From assembly GCA_003670425.1 (NCBI GenBank), contig QWRL01000004.1, positions 1 to 37,853 on the forward strand: DNA of 37,853 nucleotides, read 5' to 3'. The notes below the pieces were generated by a model. It worked only from the letters and a program-made list of their open reading frames with translations. It was not told the DNA's origin and ran no database searches. Origin of the DNA: Chloroflexota bacterium. Lineage in GTDB: Bacteria > Chloroflexota > Anaerolineae > Anaerolineales > UBA11657. The position numbers and the translations under genes were made by a program. Shown in pieces: positions 26,315-36,306 of this stretch (the stretch's first letter is position 1; every line of letters starts with the position of its first letter).

Positions 26315-27625
26315 GTGACAGAACATGTAGTCTTGCGCCACCGGCAGCCCGGCTTGGAGAATATCAACCAGCTGGCTGCGTATCAGGCCAGCGGCGGCTT
26401 TGAAGCGTACCGGACTGTTGTGACCAGCATGACCCCGCAAGCTGTGATTGATTTGATCAAGGCCAGCGGATTGCGCGGCCGCGGCGGTGCGGGTTTCCCC
26501 ACCGGCGTCAAGTGGTCATTCCTTAGCAACCGCTTTCCGCGCTATGTGGTGGCCAACTCTGATGAGTCCGAGCCCGGCACTTTTAAAGACCGCGAGATTA
26601 TGGAGCGCAACCCGTTCCAGTTTCTTGAGGGATTGATGATTGCGTCTTACGCCGCCCAAGCCAGCACCGCTTACAACTATTTGCGCGGCGAGTTTTGGGA
26701 GCTGGCTGCGCGCCTGGATGCGCAAATTGCAGAGCTGCATGCGGCCGGCCTGCTTGGCAAGAATGTGCTTGGCACGCAGTATTCACTGGCGGTGCACAAT
26801 CATCTGGGCGCGGGTGCGTACATTTGCGGCGAAGAGAGTGCGCTGCTCGAATCGATTGAGGGCAAGCTGGGGCAGCCGCGCCTCAAGCCGCCGTTCCCCG
26901 CCGACCGCGGCTTGTACGGCCAGCCCACTGTGGTGAACAACACCGAGACGCTGGCAAATATTCCGCCGATTGTGGCGCGCGGCGCGGAGTGGTACCGCAC
27001 ACTGGGCACAGAGAGCAGTCCCGGCACCAAGGTCATGTGCCTCTCCGGCCATGTTGCCAACGCCGGCAACTATGAAGTGCCGTTTGGGATTACCTTTCGT
27101 GAATTAATCTTTGGCCTGGCCGGCGGCATCCGGGGCGGGCGCACGCTCAAGGCTATTCTGCCAAGCGGGGCATCCGCCCCCATTCTGGCAGCCACCGACA
27201 AGGTGCTGGACACGCGCCTCACTTACGAGGATGTGGCCGCGCTGGGATCGCAGCTCGGTTCTGCGTCCATCATTCTCATGGACGAGACGGTGGACATGAG
27301 CTGGGTGGCGCTCAAGACCACGCACTTCTTCAAGCACGAGTCCTGCGGCAAGTGCACGCCGTGCCGCGAAGGCACCTATTGGATGACGCACATTCTGGAC
27401 CGCGTGCAGGCGGGCGGGGTGCAGGCCACGGACCTGGCTTTGTTGAGCGATGTGACGCAACAGATTGGCGGAAAGTGTTTGTGCCCGCTGGGAGATTTTG
27501 CGACGAGCGCTGTGGTCTCGAGCCTCAAGTTGTTTCCGGCTGACTACGAGCAGCACCTGATGGGGGCGGCTGCCGTGCCTGCCAAGCCCGCTGCGCGCGC
27601 CAAAGTGGCGCAGCCTGTAAGCTGA
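26315..27625 (+). CDS. nuoF: NADH-quinone oxidoreductase subunit F
   Basis: LRGRGGAGFPTGVKWSF, NSDESEPGTFKDR, GAGAYICGEESALLESIEGKLGQPRLKPPFPA, ESCGKCTPCREGT. Confidence 0.95.
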   Translation: MTEHVVLRHRQPGLENINQLAAYQASGGFEAYRTVVTSMTPQAVIDLIKASGLRGRGGAGFPTGVKWSFLSNRFPRYVVANSDESEPGTFKDREIMERNPFQFLEGLMIASYAAQASTAYNYLRGEFWELAARLDAQIAELHAAGLLGKNVLGTQYSLAVHNHLGAGAYICGEESALLESIEGKLGQPRLKPPFPADRGLYGQPTVVNNTETLANIPPIVARGAEWYRTLGTESSPGTKVMCLSGHVANAGNYEVPFGITFRELIFGLAGGIRGGRTLKAILPSGASAPILAATDKVLDTRLTYEDVAALGSQLGSASIILMDETVDMSWVALKTTHFFKHESCGKCTPCREGTYWMTHILDRVQAGGVQATDLALLSDVTQQIGGKCLCPLGDFATSAVVSSLKLFPADYEQHLMGAAAVPAKPAARAKVAQPVS

Positions 27626-27661
27626 CGCGCACTGCGCAAACTAATTCTGAAAGTAGAAACT

Positions 27662-27703
27662 ATGACTGCGCATTTTCAAGACAGCATCAGCAGCCATGCC
27701 TGA
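27662..27703 (+). other. Short upstream ORF MTAHFQDSISSHA overlapping the nuoG start
   Basis: ATG 27662, TGA 27701-27703; nuoG ATG at 27696 lies inside it in another frame. Confidence 0.3.
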
Positions 27704-30218
27704 ACCAGTTTCCTTCTTTGTGGATGGGCAGCCGGTAACGGCTGCGCCCGGCACGATTGTGGTGGATGCAGCCAAGACGGTGGGCAACGACATCCCCGTG
27801 TTTTGTTATCACCCCAAGCTGGATCCGGTGGGCATGTGCCGCATGTGCCTGGTGGAGATTGGCATGCCGCAGCGCGATCGCGCCACCGGCGCTGCCGTGC
27901 TGGATGAAGACGGCCAGCCCAAGATAGCGTGGCTGCCAAAATTGCAAACTGCATGCACGACTCCAGTGGCGGCCGGCATGCATGTGCGCACAACAACTGA
28001 TGCAGTAGAACGCGCGCGCAAAGATGTGGTGGAACTAATTCTTACTTCGCATCCGCTGGACTGCCCGGTATGCGACAAGGGCGGCGAGTGCCCGCTGCAG
28101 AATTTGACGATGCGCCACGGCCCCGGCAGCTCGCGCTTTGTGTTTGACGAGAAGATCAAGCTGGAGAAGCATGTGCCGCTTGGCGACCTGATTTATCTGG
28201 ATCGCGAGCGCTGCATTCAGTGCGCGCGCTGCACGCGCTTTCAGGAGGATATTGCCGGCGATCCGGTGATCGGCTTTGACCAGCGCGGCCGCAGCCTGCA
28301 GATTGTGACGCACTCCGATCCCGGCTTCGACAGCTATTTTTCCGGCAACACTACTGACATCTGCCCCGTGGGTGCGCTGACCACTGCAGATTTTCGCTTT
28401 GGTGCGCGCCCGTGGGAGCTTAAGCATTCCGATTCGATTTGTACGCATTGCCCCGTGGGCTGCAATCTGCATTTGAATACGCGCCGCTCCGGCGTGGCCG
28501 GCGACTTTGTAATCAAGCGTGTGATGCCGCGCCAGAACGAGCTGGTGAATGAAACCTGGATCTGTGACAAGGGCCGCTTTGGCCAGCACTTTGCCACCAG
28601 CATTGACCGCCTGACGGTGCCGCTGGTGCGGCGCGGCGGGCAGCTGGTGGAAGCCACGTGGGATGAGGCGCTGGCAGCAGTTGCAGCGCGCATGCAAGCA
28701 GCGCCGGGCGCGGTGGCTGCGCTGGCGGGCGAGCGCCTGTCCAATGAAGACTTGTTTGCGCTGCGGCGCTTGATGGAAGGCACCGGCGGGCGGGTGGCGC
28801 TGTGGCCGGGCGCCATGGGCGGCGGTGATGTTGTGCAGCAAGTGGGCGTTGGTGCAGGCACCGACATTGCGCGCGCGAGCGGCGACACCGCAATTGTGCT
28901 GGTGGCGACTGACCTGGAAGAAGAAGCGCCAGTATGGTGGCTGCGCGTGCGCCAGGCCGCCACAAAAGCCGGCGCCACGCTGGACAAAAGCCGCGCACAA
29001 TTGATTGTGCTTAACGGGCGCAGCACAACTGCGGACTCATGCGCAACACATGTGGTGCGCTATGCCTACGGCGCAGAAGCTGCCAGCGTGACGGCGCTGA
29101 CGGCAATGGCAGCGCAAGTGCGGGCGGGTCAGGCGCCGCCAGCGGGCGTGACGGCTGAAATCGCCGGCGCTGCGCAAGCACTGGCTGCCGCCAAAAATAT
29201 TATTGTGTTCTACGGACGCGATGGCTTGGGATACGCGGGCTCAACGGCCGTGGCGCAAGCGTGCGCAAACCTGCTGATTGCCACCGGCAACGGCGGCCGC
29301 CACAACAGCGGGCTGGTGCCAGTGTGGCCGCACAGCAATACGCAAGGTGCGTGGGACATGGGTGTGCGCCCCAGCGGCCTGGGCGCAGCCGAGTTTGCGG
29401 CGGATGCTGCGGTGGTGATTGCAGCCGGCGCCGATCCGTTGGGTGATGGCGAGCAGCTGCCGGGCTCCACGTTTGTGGTGGCGGTGGAGTTGTTTGCCAC
29501 GCTGACGGCGCAGCGCGCTGATGTGGTGCTGCCGGCGCGCGCGTTCACCGAGCGCGAGGGCACGCTCACCAGCGGCGAGCGCCGCGTGCAGCGCTACTAT
29601 CCGGCGCTGCCCGTGCGCGGCCAGGCGCGCGCAGACTGGCAAATCTTTTCGCAGATTGGCGAGCAGCTGGGGCTTGGCAAGAGTCCGGTTTCGGCAGCAG
29701 CCGTCATGTTGGAAATTTCCCGCAGCGTTGCGCACTATGCCGGCATCAACTATCAAGCGCTGGCCAATGTGGAAGCCCAATGGCCGGATGTGGGCGGCAG
29801 TGATTTGTACTACGGTGGCACGGCATTTCAAAACAACGGCGGGCTGGGTGTGCAAACACCGACGCTGATAGAGCGCGGGCAGGCGGTTGCGGCGCTGGCC
29901 GTGGCTGCCGCTGCTGCGCCACCGGAAGGACTGCGGGCCGTGCCGGTTGCGGTGCTGTATGACCGCAGCACAACATTTGTGCGGTCGGCTGTGATGGGGG
30001 CGCACATTCCCGCGCCGTATGTGGAGCTGAATGCTGCGGATGCAGCGCGCATGCAGGTGGCTGATGGTGCGCGCGTGCGCTTGCAGGTGCAAGGGCGCAG
30101 CGCAGAGCTGACGGCACGCGTAAACGGCCGCGCCCCGCTGGGCGTGGTGTTGGTGCCGCAAAGCTTGGGCGGGCTGGTGCTGCACAGCGCGCAGCCGGCA
30201 ACAGTGGAGCGGGCCTGA
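27696..30218 (+). CDS. nuoG: NADH-quinone oxidoreductase subunit G
   Basis: 2Fe-2S and 4Fe-4S motifs (CYHPKLDPVGMCRMC, CPVCDKGGECPLQNLTM, CIQCARCTRFQEDIAG, CTHCPVGCNL); molybdopterin oxidoreductase-like domain. Confidence 0.95.
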   Translation: MPEPVSFFVDGQPVTAAPGTIVVDAAKTVGNDIPVFCYHPKLDPVGMCRMCLVEIGMPQRDRATGAAVLDEDGQPKIAWLPKLQTACTTPVAAGMHVRTTTDAVERARKDVVELILTSHPLDCPVCDKGGECPLQNLTMRHGPGSSRFVFDEKIKLEKHVPLGDLIYLDRERCIQCARCTRFQEDIAGDPVIGFDQRGRSLQIVTHSDPGFDSYFSGNTTDICPVGALTTADFRFGARPWELKHSDSICTHCPVGCNLHLNTRRSGVAGDFVIKRVMPRQNELVNETWICDKGRFGQHFATSIDRLTVPLVRRGGQLVEATWDEALAAVAARMQAAPGAVAALAGERLSNEDLFALRRLMEGTGGRVALWPGAMGGGDVVQQVGVGAGTDIARASGDTAIVLVATDLEEEAPVWWLRVRQAATKAGATLDKSRAQLIVLNGRSTTADSCATHVVRYAYGAEAASVTALTAMAAQVRAGQAPPAGVTAEIAGAAQALAAAKNIIVFYGRDGLGYAGSTAVAQACANLLIATGNGGRHNSGLVPVWPHSNTQGAWDMGVRPSGLGAAEFAADAAVVIAAGADPLGDGEQLPGSTFVVAVELFATLTAQRADVVLPARAFTEREGTLTSGERRVQRYYPALPVRGQARADWQIFSQIGEQLGLGKSPVSAAAVMLEISRSVAHYAGINYQALANVEAQWPDVGGSDLYYGGTAFQNNGGLGVQTPTLIERGQAVAALAVAAAAAPPEGLRAVPVAVLYDRSTTFVRSAVMGAHIPAPYVELNAADAARMQVADGARVRLQVQGRSAELTARVNGRAPLGVVLVPQSLGGLVLHSAQPATVERA

Positions 30219-30235
30219 CGGCCGGCGCAAATAAT

Positions 30236-31252
30236 ATGGCTTGGCAGGAAATTGGTTTCATCGCGCTCGAAGCAGCGATCAAGAGCATTCTGCTGGCGTT
30301 TGTGCTGCTGACGGCTTTTGCGTACATGACGTTTGCCGAACGCAAGGTTGCCGCGCTGATGCAGGTGCGCAGCGGCCCGAACCGCGTGGGTCCGTGGGGC
30401 TTGCTGCAGCCGGCTGCGGACGGTGTCAAGGCGCTCTTTAAAGAAGAGATTGTGCCGGCGGGCGCCGACCGCGTGCTGTTTATTGCTGCGCCGATATTGG
30501 TGGCAGTGCCGGCGCTGATCATCATGGCCGTGATTCCGCTTGGCCCGGATATGGTGCTCTTTGGGCGTCCGATGCGCCTCGCAATCACTGACATAAATGT
30601 CGGGACGCTGTATGTGCTTTCAGTGGCATCGGTGGCGGTGTATGGAATTGTGCTCGCCGGCTGGTCATCCGCCAACAAGTTTTCGATGATGGGCGGCATT
30701 CGGGCCACTGCCCAAATGGTGAGTTATGAGCTGGCGCTCGGCCTTTCTTTTGTGGGCCCGATCATGCTGGCGGGCTCATTGAGCCTGCGCGATATTGTGG
30801 TCGCGCAGCAGCAGTCGGTTTGGTATGTGGTGCTGCAGCCGCTGGGCGCGCTGCTGTTCTTTGTGGCTGCGCTGGCCGAGGTCAACCGCGCGCCGTTTGA
30901 CATGCCCGAAGCCGAGCAGGAGCTGACCGCCGGTTACTTTACCGAATACTCCGGCATGAAATTCTCGCTGTTCTTCATGGGCGAATACATCAAGATGATT
31001 GCGGTGAGTGCGCTGACTGCTACGCTGTTCTTCGGCGGTTATCTTGGGCCGATGGTGGACCAGTATCCGCTGCTGGGAATTGTGTATCTGGGGGGCAAGA
31101 CGCTGGCGTTCCTGTTCCTGATGATTTGGATCCGCCTGACGCTGCCGCGCATGCGTTACGACCAGTTGATGGCGTTTGGCTGGAAGCGCATGCTGCCGCT
31201 GGCGCTTGCCAATGTGGTGATAACCGCGGTGGCGCTTGTACTGGCGCAATAG
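30236..31252 (+). CDS. nuoH: NADH-quinone oxidoreductase subunit H
   Basis: FAERKVAALMQVRSGPNRVGPWGLLQPAADGVKALFKEE, EVNRAPFDMPEAEQELTAGYFTEYSGMKF. Confidence 0.96.
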   Translation: MAWQEIGFIALEAAIKSILLAFVLLTAFAYMTFAERKVAALMQVRSGPNRVGPWGLLQPAADGVKALFKEEIVPAGADRVLFIAAPILVAVPALIIMAVIPLGPDMVLFGRPMRLAITDINVGTLYVLSVASVAVYGIVLAGWSSANKFSMMGGIRATAQMVSYELALGLSFVGPIMLAGSLSLRDIVVAQQQSVWYVVLQPLGALLFFVAALAEVNRAPFDMPEAEQELTAGYFTEYSGMKFSLFFMGEYIKMIAVSALTATLFFGGYLGPMVDQYPLLGIVYLGGKTLAFLFLMIWIRLTLPRMRYDQLMAFGWKRMLPLALANVVITAVALVLAQ

Positions 31253-31260
31253 GGGGCTGA

Positions 31261-31758
31261 ATGTTTATTGAGATCCTTAAGGGCCTTGGCACAACGCTAA
31301 AGCATTCGTTCCAGCCGCGCATCACACTGCAATACCCGGAGGAGAAGCGCCCCGTTCGGCCGCGCTTCAAGGGCCGCCATGAGCTGAAGCGCTATGACAA
31401 CGGGCTGGAGAAATGCATCGGCTGCTCGCTGTGCGCTGCGGCGTGCCCGGCTGATGCAATTTTTGTGGAGGCTTCCGAGAACTCTGATGCAGAGCGTTAC
31501 TCGCCCGGCGAGCGCTACGCGCGCGTGTATGAAATCAACATGCTGCGCTGCATCTTTTGCGGCTTTTGCGAAGACGCCTGCCCCACTGAGGCAATTGTGA
31601 TGGAACACGAGTACGAGCTTTCGTTCTATGACCGGGCGAGCGCCATTTACACAAAGGACATGCTGCTGGTGCCGCCGGCGGGCGCACCGGACACGCCGCA
31701 GCAGGTGGCGCCGGGCAGCTTCAACCGTTCCATTCCGGACATGCATAACCCGGACTGA
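31261..31758 (+). CDS. nuoI: NADH-quinone oxidoreductase subunit I (2x[4Fe-4S])
   Basis: [16 protein letters not shown] and [16 protein letters not shown]. Confidence 0.96.
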   Translation: MFIEILKGLGTTLKHSFQPRITLQYPEEKRPVRPRFKGRHELKRYDNGLEKCIGCSLCAAACPADAIFVEASENSDAERYSPGERYARVYEINMLRCIFCGFCEDACPTEAIVMEHEYELSFYDRASAIYTKDMLLVPPAGAPDTPQQVAPGSFNRSIPDMHNPD

Positions 31759-31759
31759 C

Positions 31760-32302
31760 ATGACGGCTGCTCCCCTAATAATCTTTGCGGTTTTGGCGGC
31801 GGTGGCCGTGGCCTCCGGGCTGGCCATGATGCTCAGCCAGAACGCGGTGTACTCGGCATTGTTTTTGGTGATTAACTTTACGGTGGTTGCGGTGCTGTTT
31901 CTAATTCTTGGCGCGCCGTTCATTGCGATGCTGCAAATTACCGTGTATGCCGGCGCGATCATGGTGCTGTTTATATTTGTGATCATGCTGCTGGGCGGAG
32001 AGCGCCTGCCGGCGCCGCAGCAGCGGCTGCGCTGGCAGCAGCCGCTGGCGGTGGTGCTGGTGCTGGCGCTGCTGGCGCTGGCCGGCTACGTGTTCGCGCA
32101 GGGCGCTGCGCCGGCCGCAGTGCTGGCTGAACCGCAAGATTATGGCAGCCCGGCAGCGCTGGGCCTGCTGCTGTTCACAAAGTATTTGTTCCCGTTTGAA
32201 TTTACATCGTTGCTGCTGCTCGTTGCCATGATTGGCGTGGTGGTGCTGACGGCAGTGGAGGAGCGCCGGCGCCGTTTGCCGCGCGCGTCGCGCCGCACAT
32301 GA
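31760..32302 (+). CDS. nuoJ: NADH-quinone oxidoreductase subunit J
   Basis: [52 protein letters not shown]. Confidence 0.93.
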   Translation: MTAAPLIIFAVLAAVAVASGLAMMLSQNAVYSALFLVINFTVVAVLFLILGAPFIAMLQITVYAGAIMVLFIFVIMLLGGERLPAPQQRLRWQQPLAVVLVLALLALAGYVFAQGAAPAAVLAEPQDYGSPAALGLLLFTKYLFPFEFTSLLLLVAMIGVVVLTAVEERRRRLPRASRRT

Positions 32303-32601
32303 TCCCGGTCAACTACTATCTGGCGCTTTCGGCGGTGTTGTTTGGCATTGGTGCGCTGGGCGTGCTGGTGCGCCGCAACGCGCTGGTGATTTTTATGTCG
32401 ATTGAATTGATGCTGAATGCGGCGAATGTGGCGTTTGTTGCGTTCTCGCGCCAGTTTGGCGAGCTTGACGGCCAGATCATGGTGCTGTTTGTGCTTACGG
32501 TTGCGGCGGCGGAAGTTGCCGTGGGCCTGGCGATGATTGTTGCCATCTTTCGTACGCGCGCGTCCATCAACGTGGACGAGCTCAATTTGCTGCGCGGCTA
32601 A
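32299..32601 (+). CDS. nuoK: NADH-quinone oxidoreductase subunit K
   Basis: [44 protein letters not shown]; overlaps the nuoJ stop (ATGA). Confidence 0.95.
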   Translation: MIPVNYYLALSAVLFGIGALGVLVRRNALVIFMSIELMLNAANVAFVAFSRQFGELDGQIMVLFVLTVAAAEVAVGLAMIVAIFRTRASINVDELNLLRG

Positions 32602-32611
32602 GAAGCGGGCC

Positions 32612-34687
32612 ATGTTTGAACTTGCCCCGCTGGTGCTTGCGTTTCCGATTGCCGGCGTGCTGCTCAATCTGCTTTTTGGGCGCTACTTAAACGAGCGCTG
32701 GATCAGCATCATTGGCGTGGCGGCGGTGGGCGGCGCATTTGGGGTTGCCGTCCTGCAGGCGCTGGCGCTGGCCGGCAGCGGCTACCATGCGCATCTGGCG
32801 CTGCTGGCAAACTGGATCGAAGTGGGACAGCTGCAGGCACCGTGGCAGTTGCGCGTGGACACCCTGTCGGTGACCATGATGCTGCTGGTGACGGGCGTGG
32901 GCATGCTCATCCACATTTATGCCAGCGGCTACATGCATGGTGATGCGCGCTTTGCGCGTTTCTTCATCTACCTCAACCTTTTTATCACCGCCATGCTGGT
33001 GCTCGTGGGCGGGGACAACTACCTGATGCTGTTTGTGGGCTGGGAAGGCGTGGGCCTGTGCTCGTTCTTGTTGATTGGCTTTTGGTATGACGCCGGCGAG
33101 CCGAGCGCTTCGGCGCGCGTTGGCGGCGAGCCGCAGGCGGGTGCGGGCAATGCGCGTGCCGGGCGCAAGGCGTTCGTGGTCAACCGCATTGGCGACTTCG
33201 GCTTGCTGCTGGCAATGTTCATGATCTTTTGGCGGGTGGGCTCGCTGCAGTTTGATGCGGTGGCGGATTATTTTTCTGTGCAAGGGGCTGCAGCCGGCGG
33301 GCTGGCAACCGTCATCACGCTGCTGCTGCTGGTTGGGGTGTGCGGCAAGTCGGCACAGATTCCGCTGTTCGTCTGGCTGCCCGACGCGATGGCCGGCCCC
33401 ACTCCCGTTTCCGCGCTTATTCATGCAGCCACCATGGTCACAGCGGGCATCTATCTTGTGGCGCGCTCGGCGGTGATGTTTGAGCTGGCGCCCGTGTCGC
33501 AAATGGTGGTGGCGCTGGTGGGTGCGACGACGGCGTTCATGGCAGGCACGATTGCACTGGCGCAATATGACATCAAGCGCGTGCTGGCGTATTCAACCAT
33601 CAGCCAGCTGGGCTTCATGGTGGCGGCGGTGGGGCTGGGCGGCTATGTGGCCGGCATGTTCCATCTTCTGACGCACGCGTTCTTCAAGGCGCTGCTGTTT
33701 CTTTCGGCCGGTTCGGTTATTCATGGCGTTGAGCACGGTGCGCATGCCACGCATGCGCATGTGGATGTGCAGGATATGCGCGTGATGGGCGGCTTGAGAA
33801 GCAAGATGCCGGTGACGTTTTGGGTTTATCTAATCGGCGCGCTGGCGCTGGCTGGCGTGTTTCCCCTGGCGGGTTTTTGGTCCAAGGATGAGATTCTTGC
33901 GGATGCGTGGCACGTTGGCATGGTGGAGGGGCACTGGCATGGTGTGCTGGTGTACGTGCTGCTGGCGCTGGCGGCGCTTTCCACTGCGCTGTATATGACG
34001 CGCCAGATCATCCTGGTGTTCTTTGGTGCGCCCCGTTCTGAGGCTGCTGCGCATGCGCATGAAAGCGCGCCACTGATGACTGCACCGCTGGTGGTGCTGG
34101 CACTGCTGTCTGTGCTCGGTGGTTTGCTGAACCTGCCGGGCTGGCACGCGCTGGGTACGTGGCTGGAGCACACACACGAGTTCTTTCAAACCGGCGCGTT
34201 CAACGCGTTGGTGGCTGGCATTTCCACGCTGGTGGCGCTGGCCGGAATCGGGCTTGGCTACCGCGTTTATTTTCTGGCGCCACGCACCACCGCGGATGCT
34301 GCAGACGCGCTGCAGCCGGCGCTGGGGCCCATGTTTGGGTTTCTGCGCGGCAAGTGGTTTGTGGATGAGCTGTACGACGCTGTGATCGTGCGCCCGTTTG
34401 AGCGCGGTGCGCGCAGCCTGGCCTTTGCGCTGGATTGGAATTTCTGGCATGACGGCTTTCATAACTCAGTGCTGGCGGCGGGCTTTCGCATGCTGGCAGC
34501 ATTTCTTTCCGGACCGGTGGACAAAACCGTCATTGACCGCCTGTTCGACGCTCTGGCGGGCGCCGTCCGGGTGGTGGGCAGCCGCAACCTGCAGCGCTTG
34601 CAGACCGGTTACGTGCGCAACTACGCGTTGGGCGTGGTGCTCGGCGTAGTGGCCGTGATGGGTTACTTTGTGAGCCGGAGCATTTAG
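32612..34687 (+). CDS. nuoL: NADH-quinone oxidoreductase subunit L
   Basis: FVGWEGVGLCSFLLIGFWY, KSAQIPLFVWLPDAMAGPTPVSALIHAATMVTAGIYLVAR. Confidence 0.95.
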   Translation: MFELAPLVLAFPIAGVLLNLLFGRYLNERWISIIGVAAVGGAFGVAVLQALALAGSGYHAHLALLANWIEVGQLQAPWQLRVDTLSVTMMLLVTGVGMLIHIYASGYMHGDARFARFFIYLNLFITAMLVLVGGDNYLMLFVGWEGVGLCSFLLIGFWYDAGEPSASARVGGEPQAGAGNARAGRKAFVVNRIGDFGLLLAMFMIFWRVGSLQFDAVADYFSVQGAAAGGLATVITLLLLVGVCGKSAQIPLFVWLPDAMAGPTPVSALIHAATMVTAGIYLVARSAVMFELAPVSQMVVALVGATTAFMAGTIALAQYDIKRVLAYSTISQLGFMVAAVGLGGYVAGMFHLLTHAFFKALLFLSAGSVIHGVEHGAHATHAHVDVQDMRVMGGLRSKMPVTFWVYLIGALALAGVFPLAGFWSKDEILADAWHVGMVEGHWHGVLVYVLLALAALSTALYMTRQIILVFFGAPRSEAAAHAHESAPLMTAPLVVLALLSVLGGLLNLPGWHALGTWLEHTHEFFQTGAFNALVAGISTLVALAGIGLGYRVYFLAPRTTADAADALQPALGPMFGFLRGKWFVDELYDAVIVRPFERGARSLAFALDWNFWHDGFHNSVLAAGFRMLAAFLSGPVDKTVIDRLFDALAGAVRVVGSRNLQRLQTGYVRNYALGVVLGVVAVMGYFVSRSI

Positions 34688-34726
34688 CCCCGCAACGCTG
34701 CATCAAAGCATGAGGCATTCTTCATA

Positions 34727-36247
34727 ATGGAAATTCTGAACTTTTTATCCTCCACCCTTTTGCTGGTGGTTTTCTTTCCGCTGCTGGGCGCAGTGGTGTT
34801 GCTGTTCATCAACCGCGAGCAAAAAGATCTCATTCGCTGGCTGGCGGTTGTGTTTTCGCTCGCCACCTTTGCGCTGTCGCTGGTGATGCTGGCGCAGTTT
34901 GATGCGCGTGTGCCCGGCGAACAGCTGACTGTGGTTGTGCCCTGGATTCAAGTGGGCTCCAGCTGGAACATCAATTTCCATTTGGGCCTCGATGGCATGA
35001 GCATCCTGCTGGTGCTGCTCACCACGCTGCTGACGCCGATCGCAATCTTCAGCTCATGGACCGCCATTCAAGAGCGCGTTAAAGAATACATGATCTTTTT
35101 CCTGATGCTCGAGACCGGCATGCTGGGCGTGTTCCTCTCGCTCGATCTGTTTTTGTTTTACATCTTTTGGGAATTTACGCTGGTGCCGATGTATTTTCTG
35201 ATTGGGATCTGGGGCGGCTCCAACCGTATTTATGCCGCGCTGAAATTCTTTCTTTATACGATGGCTGGATCCATCTTGATGCTGGTTGCCATCTTGTGGC
35301 TGGGTATCTACCAAGGCACATTTTCTGTGCCGGAGCTGGCGGCGCGCGGCGGCATCGATCCCGGCATGCAGCGCTGGCTGTTTCTGGCGTTCGCGGCAGC
35401 CTTTGCCATCAAGGTGCCCATGTGGCCGCTGCACTCCTGGCTGCCGGACGCGCATGTGGAGGCGCCCACAGCCGGCTCGGTGATTTTGGCTGGTGTGCTG
35501 TTAAAGCTCGGCACCTATGGCTTTCTGCGATTCAACCTGGCGCTCTTTCCTGATGCGTCCTTGTATTTTGCGCCGCTGATGGCAACCCTGGCCGTGATCG
35601 GCATTGTGTACGGGGCAATCGTGTCCTACCCGCAGCGCGATGTAAAGAAGCTGGTGGCGTACTCATCAGTGAGCCACTTGGGCTTTGTGATGCTGGGCTT
35701 GTTTGCGCTAAATACCCAGGGCATTCAAGGTGCTGTGCTGCAGATGGTTAATCACGGTCTTTCCACTGGTGCACTGTTCTTGCTTGTGGGCATGATCTAC
35801 GAACGCCGGCACACGCGCGACTTGGGTGAGTTCGGCGGTTTGTGGACGGGCATGCCCGTGTATGGCACGCTGATGTTGATCGTGGTGCTGTCTTCCATGG
35901 GCCTGCCGGGCCTGAACGGATTTGTGGGCGAGTTCACTATTCTGCTGGGTGCGTTTGGGTCGGAGGCGCTGGCTTCACCGGTTTACACAATTGTTGCGGC
36001 GTTTGGTGTAATTCTGGCGGCGATTTACTTGTTGTGGATGTTTCAGAAAATGTTTCTGGGCCAGATTACCAACCCCAAGAACGAGAATCTGCCTGACCTC
36101 AACTGGCGCGAAGTGCTGGTGCTGGTGCCTTTGCTGGTCTTGATTTTTTGGATTGGCTTGTACCCGCAGCCTTTCTTTAATTTGATCCAGTCCTCGGTGG
36201 GCGATCTTGCAAACTCGTTTAGTGCGGCCGGCATTGCCGCGCGCTAG
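34727..36247 (+). CDS. nuoM: NADH-quinone oxidoreductase subunit M
   Basis: FYIFWEFTLVPMYFLIGIWGG, KVPMWPLHSWLPDAHVEAPTAGSVILAGVLLKLGTYGFLRFN. Confidence 0.95.
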   Translation: MEILNFLSSTLLLVVFFPLLGAVVLLFINREQKDLIRWLAVVFSLATFALSLVMLAQFDARVPGEQLTVVVPWIQVGSSWNINFHLGLDGMSILLVLLTTLLTPIAIFSSWTAIQERVKEYMIFFLMLETGMLGVFLSLDLFLFYIFWEFTLVPMYFLIGIWGGSNRIYAALKFFLYTMAGSILMLVAILWLGIYQGTFSVPELAARGGIDPGMQRWLFLAFAAAFAIKVPMWPLHSWLPDAHVEAPTAGSVILAGVLLKLGTYGFLRFNLALFPDASLYFAPLMATLAVIGIVYGAIVSYPQRDVKKLVAYSSVSHLGFVMLGLFALNTQGIQGAVLQMVNHGLSTGALFLLVGMIYERRHTRDLGEFGGLWTGMPVYGTLMLIVVLSSMGLPGLNGFVGEFTILLGAFGSEALASPVYTIVAAFGVILAAIYLLWMFQKMFLGQITNPKNENLPDLNWREVLVLVPLLVLIFWIGLYPQPFFNLIQSSVGDLANSFSAAGIAAR

Positions 36248-36306
36248 ATTGTTGCGGCAGCCTACAGTTTGGCAGTTGCGCCGCCTGCGCCAACGGATTT
36301 AGCAGC

